DNA from: Oscillospiraceae bacterium
Lineage (GTDB): Bacteria > Bacillota > Clostridia > Oscillospirales > Acutalibacteraceae
Length of the DNA stretch: 10,305 nt
Direction of reading: 5' to 3'
Assembly (NCBI GenBank): GCA_029004655.1
Contig: JAQVYP010000054.1
Location: 1-10,305 of the forward strand
The position numbers and the translations under genes are program-made. Below, piece by piece: positions 1 through 5,643 of the stretch (its first letter is position 1; every line of letters begins with the position of its first letter). The notes under the pieces are model-generated. The model was not told where the DNA came from and did no database searches. It saw nothing but the letters and a program-made list of their open reading frames with translations.

Positions 1-61
1 CCGTAAAATGCGGCACCTGACCGTCAATCACGATACGTGTGTATTTTTTCGCCGGAATCAT
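1..61 (-). CDS. Partial CDS, unidentified protein N-terminus
   Basis: Reading the minus strand from ATG at 59-61 gives an open frame of 20 codons that runs off the window, beginning MIPAKKYTRIVIDGQVPHFT. I do not recognise the family; the visible part is too short for a motif. A strong sigma-A type promoter lies immediately upstream (82-110), and GGGA six bases before the ATG could serve as a weak Shine-Dalgarno. That context is the main reason to believe it is a real gene start. The stretch is visibly more GC-rich (about half G+C) than the AT-rich spacer beside it, so it could be foreign or simply a differently composed gene. An in-frame TTG at 71-73 is a less likely alternative start. Confidence 0.5.
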   Translation of the reverse strand, partial: MIPAKKYTRIVIDGQVPHFT

Positions 62-81
62 GGCTGATCCCAAGCTAAAAA

Positions 82-110
82 ATTATAGCATACTAAATAC
101 CAATTTGCAA
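82..110 (-). promoter_or_regulatory. Sigma-A promoter with extended -10, for the leftmost gene
   Basis: On the minus strand TTGCAA (105-110) is followed by 17 bases and then TATAAT (82-87), preceded by TGC so that it forms an extended -10 (TGCTATAAT). The predicted start of transcription is near 75-76, which leaves a leader of only about 15 nt before the ATG at 61. The spacing is ideal and the -10 is a perfect match, so this is a confident promoter call by pattern. Confidence 0.8.
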
Positions 111-190
111 CATTTTTCTGCATTTTTTATTTATAAAAATACAATATAAATCATTAAATTAATTTGATGCAATTAAACACTTTGTTAAAT
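111..190 (-). other. AT-rich spacer downstream of the small ORF
   Basis: This 80-base stretch is strongly AT-rich and has no open frame, no GC-rich stem and no convincing intrinsic terminator. The only symmetry is a weak imperfect TTAACA/TGTT-type stem near 175-190, just past the small ORF stop, without a proper U-tract. It separates the small ORF from the promoter of the leftmost gene. Confidence 0.5.
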
Positions 191-313
191 TCAGGCAATT
201 AACTTGGCAATATCACACCTTGCTTCGTATTCAGTATCTGCTGAAAACAGAAAATTATTACTCATATCATATACCTCGATATGCCCATTTACATTTTCGA
301 TTTTACAATTCAT
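191..313 (-). CDS. Small 40-aa protein, function unknown
   Basis: ATG at 311-313 opens a 40-codon frame ending in TGA at 191-193. The product begins MNCKIENVNGHIEVYDMS and continues with FLFSADTEYEARCDIAKLIA. It is mostly polar, with no signal peptide or membrane segment. The first half reads like a two-strand beta hairpin (GHIEVYDMSNNFLF) and the second half like an amphipathic helix (ADTEYEARCDIAKLIA). The pattern GH-EVYD ... FLFSADT--EA resembles short orphan proteins I associate with Clostridia, but I cannot name a family. The Shine-Dalgarno is weak (GAGA about 8 nt upstream). It lies 68 bases beyond the shortened WYL gene on the same strand and has its own -10-like box upstream, so it could be separately expressed or read through from the operon. 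Codon content is protein-like, which argues against chance. Confidence 0.6.
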   Translation of the reverse strand: MNCKIENVNGHIEVYDMSNNFLFSADTEYEARCDIAKLIA

Positions 314-340
314 AATATTATCTCATTTCTAATAATCTCA

Positions 341-378
341 CTATAATGATTATAATAGAATCAAGGTACGATTAATCG
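341..378. promoter_or_regulatory. Weak promoter or operator-like palindromes before the small ORF
   Basis: Two symmetric elements lie between the WYL-like gene and the 40-aa ORF. One is an imperfect 18-bp palindrome, CTATAATGATTATAATAG at 341-358 (14 of 18 positions symmetric). The other is a perfect 10-bp palindrome, CGATTAATCG at 369-378. On the minus strand the first contains TATAAT (349-354), usable as a -10 for the small ORF, but there is no good -35 at 16-18 bp; the nearest TTGATT is badly spaced. An AT-rich operator or a weak promoter are both possible. Confidence 0.3.
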
Positions 379-381
379 GAC

Positions 382-729
382 TTATACTTTATATATTTCT
401 ACCAAATTTTTTATTTTTTCTAAAAGCTTATCACGCAAAGATTGCGGTGATACCACTTTAATATCTCCCCCAAATTGAAGTAGCCAGCCAATTAATCCAT
501 CGCTGTCAAAAGCCTTAGTTGAAACAAAAAAGTTTTTATTATCAGGTTCGTTTCTGATATAAATATCGTCTCCAAATTTATCTATAATTTGGCGTTCTGA
601 TTCTACACCTACTTTTTCGAGATATTGAATAATATCATTAGTTGTAAGCGGATTTTGTTCATCAGAATATTTTCTAAAAATATCCAGTAAATATAATAAT
701 TTAATTTTTTGATTTGAATTTCCGGACAT
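382..729 (-). pseudogene. Internally deleted WYL-type transcriptional regulator, 115 aa, frame intact
   Basis: The intact 115-residue frame looks like the two ends of a WYL-family transcriptional regulator. Residues 1 to about 46 match the N-terminal HTH region of clostridial WYL proteins (NQKIKLLYLLDIF, then PLTTNDIIQYLEKVGVESER), which normally continues into the recognition helix with a YRDI-type motif. From about residue 47 the sequence instead reads like the extreme C-terminus of the family (IIDKFGDDIYI, then GLIGWLLQFGGDIKVVSPQSL and a final helix). The recognition helix and the central WYL ligand-binding domain are missing. Family members are usually about 300 aa, so some 200 residues are absent, yet the join is in frame. 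It follows the Toprim gene by one base with a good RBS (AGAGGTGA). DNA binding as in the full-length family is unlikely; it may be decaying or may persist as a small protein. Family assignment rests on recalled sequence patterns. Confidence 0.65.
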
Positions 730-730
730 T

Positions 731-1321
731 TTAATTCACCTCTGCTTCTTTTGCTAACGAAATAAATTCATCATAATCATAAAGTGCATTAATAGCCGTA
801 AGCATTGAATTGGTTGACATTTTTGATGGAAGCGATAATTTTATAAGTAAGCTTTGCCGTAATGCTTTGCTGTTATCAGAACCGGATAATCCAAGTTCAA
901 ACAAATCGGTATGCGTTACTTGTTGTCCTTTTTTATCAGTTTTTTGGCACAACACACCGGCTCGTGAAAATGCTTTCAATATCAAATTGTCGTCAACGCC
1001 CTCAACTCCCAAAAGTCCTGCTGATGACGCTTTTACCTTGCGCTTTTCCTTGCCTAATATTTCCGGAATGTAAACATGAGTGATTAATTCAGAAGGTATA
1101 CAGCCTTTCAGATATGAGCGAATCATCATTCCTGCTGAATCACTGTCCGTCAAAATAATTATTCCGCTTTTTTGAGCCAATCTCTTAATAAGCTCAAGTT
1201 TTTCTTTGTCTTTAAAAACTGAAAACCCATTAGTAACAATAATTGGAGCATCAACAATGTTCTCCAAACGGATTTTATCATATTTTCCCTCTACAATTAT
1301 TGCCTTTTCGAGTTTAATCAA
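731..1321 (-). CDS. Toprim and DUF4093 domain protein, RNase M5-like
   Basis: The 196-aa protein has an N-terminal Toprim domain (residues ~5-90) with the acidic set expected for metal-dependent nucleases: Glu11 in VEGKYD, and Asp59 and Asp61 in ILTDSDSAG. The C-terminal half (~95-190) carries the DUF4093 pattern of RNase M5 (GLLGVEGVDDNLILKAF, DLFELGLSG, then LPSKMSTNSMLTAINALY). RNase M5 matures 5S rRNA precursors, so an RNA-processing nuclease role is inferred. The classical rnmV sits beside ksgA, which is not here, so this may be a paralogue and I give no gene symbol. The start codon is TTG at 1319-1321, overlapping the holA stop as TTGA, with a strong AAAGGGGTG ribosome binding site 8 nt upstream. 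This implies translational coupling to holA. The length is close to that of RNase M5 proteins. Confidence 0.8.
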   Translation of the reverse strand: MIKLEKAIIVEGKYDKIRLENIVDAPIIVTNGFSVFKDKEKLELIKRLAQKSGIIILTDSDSAGMMIRSYLKGCIPSELITHVYIPEILGKEKRKVKASSAGLLGVEGVDDNLILKAFSRAGVLCQKTDKKGQQVTHTDLFELGLSGSDNSKALRQSLLIKLSLPSKMSTNSMLTAINALYDYDEFISLAKEAEVN

Positions 1322-2373
1322 ATTGCCACCCCTTTAGCGGAAATATATACAAGCTGTGCCATAAGCCGTTCCAATAAAATTCTAGAATCCATTTTTGTGC
1401 TTTTAAGCTGCTTATCGCAATCCAGCAATTCACAAAGTGAAAGTTCCAGTTGATGACAGCTAAGCCTGCGAGAATCCCTCTCCCCGTTTGTCAGTTTAAA
1501 TGACATTCTGGCATTATATCCTAAATCTGCCGCTACAGCTTCAACACGCAAGCCACTGTCAACAGCTACTTTTGCTCGATACATATCGATATATGCCGAT
1601 GATATTATTGAAAGTATAATCACAGGTTCGGTACGCATGAAAAATAAATCATCCAGAATTTTATATGCAGTATTTAAATTCTGTGAAATCAAAGCTTTTG
1701 ACAAATTAAACACAGACACTTCAACAGAACGAGAGCAAACCTCATCAACCTCTTTGTTTGTGATTATGCCATTTTTTGAATAAGCGCACAATTTTTCAAG
1801 CTCGTTTATAAGTGTAGATAAATCATCAGAACACGATTCTATCAAATATCGGGCAGTTGTTGGTTCAAGGTGAGAGTTGCGCTTGGTTGCACCGCCACAA
1901 AGCATACGAATTAGCTCGCTTGTTGATTTTTTTTCAACATTAAAAATACATCCGCCGGATTTTTCAACGGCATTCATAATTTTTTTAGCCTTTTCTGAAA
2001 GCTTTTTAGCGTTTATTTCAACAACTTCAAACCAAAGAACCAAACACGTAGATGGTGACGGATTTGAAACAATATTTAAAAGTTTTTCGAATTCACTTGA
2101 TGAAATTTTATCAATATTAAGGTCACATACAGAAACATATTTTTTATCGCTCATAAACGGCAATGAATTTACGGCATCAAAGACTTCTTGAACATTAATA
2201 TCGCTGTCAAATTCATTTAAATTAAAATCCTTATTACCTTTTACAGTTTTTTCAGCAATTTTTTTAACATAATGTTTTATTAAATATTGCTCATCACCAA
2301 ATATAAAATATATGGGATATAGGTTTGATTTTCCTGTTTGAGACTTTAAATCAATTTCATTCAAGATGTGCAT
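1318..2373 (-). CDS. holA: DNA polymerase III subunit delta
   Basis: The 351-aa product matches the delta subunit of the clamp loader, which opens the beta sliding clamp and loads it on primed DNA as part of the tau/gamma-delta-delta' complex in the cytoplasm. The N-terminus has the typical LYPIYFIFGDEQYLIKHYVK motif (residues ~18-37). It is followed by the AAA-like but Walker-degenerate domain, the linker with a CSDDLSTLINELEKLCAYS helix, and a C-terminal collar domain (VSVFNLSKALISQNLNTAY onward). Length fits the family (about 330-350 aa). Its ATG directly abuts the TAG stop of comEC (TAGATG), and the codon before the ATG is that stop, so no longer start is possible. The Shine-Dalgarno is poor, so expression probably relies on coupling to comEC translation. 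The comEC-holA order is the standard Firmicutes arrangement. Confidence 0.93.
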   Translation of the reverse strand: MHILNEIDLKSQTGKSNLYPIYFIFGDEQYLIKHYVKKIAEKTVKGNKDFNLNEFDSDINVQEVFDAVNSLPFMSDKKYVSVCDLNIDKISSSEFEKLLNIVSNPSPSTCLVLWFEVVEINAKKLSEKAKKIMNAVEKSGGCIFNVEKKSTSELIRMLCGGATKRNSHLEPTTARYLIESCSDDLSTLINELEKLCAYSKNGIITNKEVDEVCSRSVEVSVFNLSKALISQNLNTAYKILDDLFFMRTEPVIILSIISSAYIDMYRAKVAVDSGLRVEAVAADLGYNARMSFKLTNGERDSRRLSCHQLELSLCELLDCDKQLKSTKMDSRILLERLMAQLVYISAKGVAI

Positions 2374-4614
2374 CTAAACACCAACCTTCGTTAGCCTTTC
2401 GGCAATTATTTTATATAATCCATCGCCTTTTGTTCTGATAACCGTGGCTGTATTTTCCCCATTAAAGTAATTAGTAATTCCCTGATTATTCAGTTTACTG
2501 CAAACAAAATCGTATTTTGCCGCATCTCCCGTAACCACAGCAACGGTACTGTCTGTATTAGGAATATTGTCGCAAATTGCTGTACTTGTAATTATTATAT
2601 CAATGGTAAAGTCCAACTGCAACTTTGACAGATCCATATAACTCGTTGTTAGTAAAGCCACAATGCCGCCGATATTTACTTTTATAAAACAGCCGTAATT
2701 TTGACTAATTGCAGTTATTTCTACATCATCCCATATTTTTGTGGTGGAATGTTCGATAGGTTTAGAAACAGAAATATAATCGTAAGGAGACAAAACATCA
2801 AAACTAGTATAAGTTTGAGATGGCATAAGAATATTTTCGCTCGGGAAAGACTCTACGACATCAACAGCACCGCCTGCGCAGTTTTCCTGATAAGTTGGAA
2901 CAAACACAGCTTTAGTACAATTAAGTCCTCTGGAGCCATAATAATCATTCAATTTTTTGACAATACTTTTACTGTTTGAACAACCAATTATTACAGCTTC
3001 ATTACCTCGATTTAAAACAACCGAATATCCTGAAGCATCATTGATAACAGCAATTTCGGTAATATTAACGTTAACAATACAACTTGAAGCAATGGATGAT
3101 AGAAGCATAAAAACAGAAAGTATTGCAACAAATTTTAATCTTATGCGGTCTTTGCAAATAACAAGAGCAACACCAAGCAAAAGTAAAACTGCCGCATTCC
3201 AAATTAAAAACCAGTTATAGCCTACTTGTGCTTTCGCAAATGGCAAACTCGACAAATATTTGGCACAAATTATTGTATATCTAATAAAAACAGAGCAACA
3301 AAAAGAGAACAAATTTGCAACAACGCCTAAAAACGGTATGCAAGACAAAGCTAAACCAATCAGGCAAATAACCATTGCCGCCATTGTTGCAGTTTCGATT
3401 GCTAAATTTGCGACGGGTGAGATAATTGAGATCCACCCAAAGAAAGCTGCTATAAACGGAAGTGTTGCCAAACTCGCAGCAACTGATTGTGTAAACACCA
3501 AAACAAAACCGCCGGCAATTTTATGAAACATACCGGATAGTTTAATATGCCCCATTACTGCATCATAAAATTTTGGTGCAATCACTATAATTCCCAACAT
3601 AGAGCTGCATGACAGCAGAAAAGACAAGCTGCAAATATAAAATGGATTAACTAATAGCATAATTAATATTGCAGCGCCAAGCGAATTTAGCGGATCTGAT
3701 TTTCTAAAGACAATAATTCCAACAAGCATAATTATATATGTTATTCCCGATCTGACAACAGGCGGTGAAAAACCCGTAATTGCCATTACACCAAGGACAA
3801 CTAATATCGTAAGCCCGGCACTAATCCTGCGCCTTACTCTAAGCTTATTTAGTAATGTCATAATAACAGAGCAAAAGACAGCTAAGTGAAGTCCGGAAAC
3901 AGAAAATATATGAATAACTCCGCAAGTTTTAAACCATGAGTATAATTCATTGCTAATGCCATCGGTATCACCCAAAATAAGGCCGCGCATTATCCCGGCA
4001 GTCTCACTGTCAAAAGATTTTTTAATTTTCTCACGAATTGCAATTCTTAAATTTACTGCAATATTATATAATGGTTTGTTTTGCGGAACATTATCCAGTG
4101 TGAGAATATATGTAGAAGCGCCAATATATACTTTGTTAGAATAATTTGAAAATTTATATTGATCCGATAATTCATTAAATTCAACAGTTGCAGTCACCAT
4201 ATCAAAAGCATTTATTTCGTCTTTTACATCTGCCATCAGCCTTAGTTTGACAGCTTGTGGTGCGCCTTTTAGCCCAATCTGTTCCGTCTTGACATAATAA
4301 ACTTTATATGCCTCAAACTGTTCAGGCTCTTCGACCACCTGCCCATAAATTTCTGCTGTATTACCAGCCAATGTTAAAACGGGGCTAATATTATGATTAT
4401 AATATAACAGATAAAATCCGCCAAAAAGCGAAACACAAAAAAGAATTATAGCGTAATATTTTGCAATTTTAATGCGAGAACTCAACAAAAATAGCACAAG
4501 TGTTGCAAGTGTCAACAGACTGCAAATCAGCAAAACAGTTCTAATAGTTAATAGACATGAAAAGCCGATAAAACACGCGACAGAAATCCCTGCGCAAAAA
4601 AGTACTCTTTTCAT
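2374..4614 (-). CDS. comEC: ComEC/Rec2 family DNA uptake channel, degenerate C-terminal domain
   Basis: The 746-aa polytopic membrane protein forms the channel for single-stranded DNA import during competence. Three parts are visible: an N-terminal membrane/DUF4131-like OB region (TM segments ~5-75, then ITLAGNTAEIYGQVVE-like soluble sequence to ~190), the Competence core with TAGIMRGLILGDTDGI, IHIFSVSGLHLAVF and ITGFSPPVVRSGITY plus many hydrophobic segments (~200-520), and a soluble metallo-beta-lactamase-like tail (~520-746). In the tail, the HxHxDH-type motif is replaced by PTYQENCAGG (573-582), so His, His, Asp and His become Thr574, Gln576, Asn578 and Cys579; the usual DVGQGD and TGD motifs are also lost. 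I chose ATG 4612-4614 with GGTGGA just upstream. A longer in-frame TTG start at 4698 would lie inside a stem-loop and add a non-family 28-residue extension. Confidence 0.88.
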   Translation of the reverse strand: MKRVLFCAGISVACFIGFSCLLTIRTVLLICSLLTLATLVLFLLSSRIKIAKYYAIILFCVSLFGGFYLLYYNHNISPVLTLAGNTAEIYGQVVEEPEQFEAYKVYYVKTEQIGLKGAPQAVKLRLMADVKDEINAFDMVTATVEFNELSDQYKFSNYSNKVYIGASTYILTLDNVPQNKPLYNIAVNLRIAIREKIKKSFDSETAGIMRGLILGDTDGISNELYSWFKTCGVIHIFSVSGLHLAVFCSVIMTLLNKLRVRRRISAGLTILVVLGVMAITGFSPPVVRSGITYIIMLVGIIVFRKSDPLNSLGAAILIMLLVNPFYICSLSFLLSCSSMLGIIVIAPKFYDAVMGHIKLSGMFHKIAGGFVLVFTQSVAASLATLPFIAAFFGWISIISPVANLAIETATMAAMVICLIGLALSCIPFLGVVANLFSFCCSVFIRYTIICAKYLSSLPFAKAQVGYNWFLIWNAAVLLLLGVALVICKDRIRLKFVAILSVFMLLSSIASSCIVNVNITEIAVINDASGYSVVLNRGNEAVIIGCSNSKSIVKKLNDYYGSRGLNCTKAVFVPTYQENCAGGAVDVVESFPSENILMPSQTYTSFDVLSPYDYISVSKPIEHSTTKIWDDVEITAISQNYGCFIKVNIGGIVALLTTSYMDLSKLQLDFTIDIIITSTAICDNIPNTDSTVAVVTGDAAKYDFVCSKLNNQGITNYFNGENTATVIRTKGDGLYKIIAERLTKVGV

Positions 4615-4617
4615 AAA

Positions 4618-4623
4618 TCCACC
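4618..4623 (-). promoter_or_regulatory. Ribosome binding site deciding the comEC start
   Basis: GGTGGA on the minus strand lies three bases upstream of the ATG at 4612-4614. The following residues, MKRVLFCAGISVACFIGF, make a typical basic-then-hydrophobic start for a ComEC membrane segment. This supports the 746-aa start over the upstream TTG. Confidence 0.5.
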
Positions 4624-4668
4624 ATACGAAAAGCCCTCATCAAATTCAGCATAAATTCCGGATAATAG

Positions 4669-4697
4669 TATACCCTCGAAAAAAATCCGAGGGTACA
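4669..4697 (-). repeat. Stem-loop between the phosphoribosyltransferase gene and comEC
   Basis: TACCCTCG (4671-4678 on the plus strand) pairs with CGAGGGTA (4688-4695) around a 9-base loop. One G-U and one U-A pair extend it to a 10-bp stem in the minus-strand transcript. It starts 7 bases after the phosphoribosyltransferase stop and ends 54 bases before the comEC ATG. In the minus transcript the run of U residues lies in the loop and before the stem, not after it, so it is not a canonical intrinsic terminator. A role in mRNA processing, stability or attenuation within the operon is possible. Confidence 0.6.
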
Positions 4698-4704
4698 AAA
4701 AAAC

Positions 4705-5244
4705 TTATTTAAAAAACAACGGCAAGGGTTCCAAAAAAATAATGTCATCACGTTTTTCGGCATCACCCTCTGCCAATATAGCGCAAGAAGCTATAATGTT
4801 GCCACCGGCAGTATTAACCAATTCGCGAACAGCTTCAAGAGACTCCCCTGTGCTGATTACATCATCAACAATAAGAACTCGTTTGCCCTTCATCATGTTT
4901 ACTTCGTCTTCACCAATATATAACTTCTGAGGGTGGGCAGTTGTAATAGAGCGAACATCGACAGAAATTGGATTTATCATATAAACCTTTATACCTTTTC
5001 TGGCAACAATATAAGGCTTACCTGTTTGTCTTGAAAATTCATATGCAAGTGGTATGCTTTTAGCTTCCGGTGTCACAATTACATCAAACTCAGGAAGCTT
5101 TTTAAGTAATTCTGTTGTTGCAGCAATAGTAATCTCAACATCGCCAAAAAGGACAAATGCTGCAATGTCTAACTTATCATTGACTGCACAAAGAGGAAGT
5201 TTGCGTTTTATGCCTGCAATAGTAATATCGTAATATTTTTTCAT
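4705..5244 (-). CDS. Apt-like purine phosphoribosyltransferase
   Basis: This 179-aa type I phosphoribosyltransferase would transfer the phosphoribosyl group from PRPP to a purine base (probably adenine, possibly xanthine) in cytoplasmic purine salvage. The PRPP-binding loop VLIVDDVISTGES is at residues 123-135, with the acidic pair Asp127-Asp128 and Ser-Thr-Gly at 131-133. The segment around 58-83 (TPEAKSIPLAYEFSRQTGKPY) matches the flexible-loop and base-binding region of the Apt/Xpt group. The N-terminus (MKKYYDITIAGIKRKLPLC) differs from classical Apt proteins, so the base specificity is uncertain and I give no gene symbol. The ATG is supported by an AAAGGTGT Shine-Dalgarno about 10 nt upstream. 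It lies 45 bases after the HIT gene, and a stem-loop separates it from comEC. Length is normal for the family. Confidence 0.85.
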   Translation of the reverse strand: MKKYYDITIAGIKRKLPLCAVNDKLDIAAFVLFGDVEITIAATTELLKKLPEFDVIVTPEAKSIPLAYEFSRQTGKPYIVARKGIKVYMINPISVDVRSITTAHPQKLYIGEDEVNMMKGKRVLIVDDVISTGESLEAVRELVNTAGGNIIASCAILAEGDAEKRDDIIFLEPLPLFFK

Positions 5245-5289
5245 TATATTCTAACACCTTTATTAAATAAATTATATAATCATTAAAAA

Positions 5290-5628
5290 TCAACCCGGAG
5301 GCCAAGAAAGATTACGACGTGCCAATAAATGAAAATGCAAATGATTTACAGTCTGACCGCCATCTTCTCCACAGTTATTTACAACTCTAAATCCATTTTC
5401 CAAATTGTTTTCTTTGGCTATTATTGCAATTGCTTCAAAAACCTTAGCAACAACAATACTGTTTTCAGAATTAATTTTATTTGCACCGGAAATATGTGCT
5501 TTGGGAATTACAATTACGTGAAAAGGAGCTTGTGGGTCAATATCATAGAAAGCTAAAACATCATCATTTTCAAACATTTTCTTGCTTGGAATTTCTCCGG
5601 AAACTATTTTGCAAAACAAGCAATCCAT
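5290..5628 (-). CDS. HIT family nucleotide hydrolase (Hint-like)
   Basis: The 112-aa protein is a complete histidine-triad protein of the Hint branch. Such enzymes hydrolyse nucleoside phosphoramidates and aminoacyl-AMP-type compounds. The triad HLHFHLL is at residues 96-102, with His98 as the expected nucleophile. The N-terminal CLFC pair (Cys3, Cys6) and His45 in IVIPKAHI match the zinc-binding version, and the C-terminus SWPPG is the usual Hint ending. The start ATG has an AAAGGGCGG ribosome binding site, and the gene follows alaS by only 15 bases. Its place directly after alaS is suggestive because Hint proteins can act on aminoacyl-adenylates made by tRNA synthetases; that link is inference. 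Confidence 0.93.
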   Translation of the reverse strand: MDCLFCKIVSGEIPSKKMFENDDVLAFYDIDPQAPFHVIVIPKAHISGANKINSENSIVVAKVFEAIAIIAKENNLENGFRVVNNCGEDGGQTVNHLHFHLLARRNLSWPPG

Positions 5629-5643
5629 ACATACCGCCCTTTC

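Noticed and set aside
175..190. Terminator downstream of the 40-aa ORF
   Set aside because: The symmetry is short, AT-only and imperfect, with no clear U-tract.
4669..4697. Intrinsic terminator after the phosphoribosyltransferase gene
   Set aside because: The stem is good, but the T-run is in the loop and before the stem rather than after it in the direction of transcription.
4615..4698. Longer ComEC start at TTG 4696-4698
   Set aside because: The extra 28 residues come from a stem-loop region and do not resemble a ComEC N-terminus. The ATG at 4614 has its own GGTGGA ribosome binding site.
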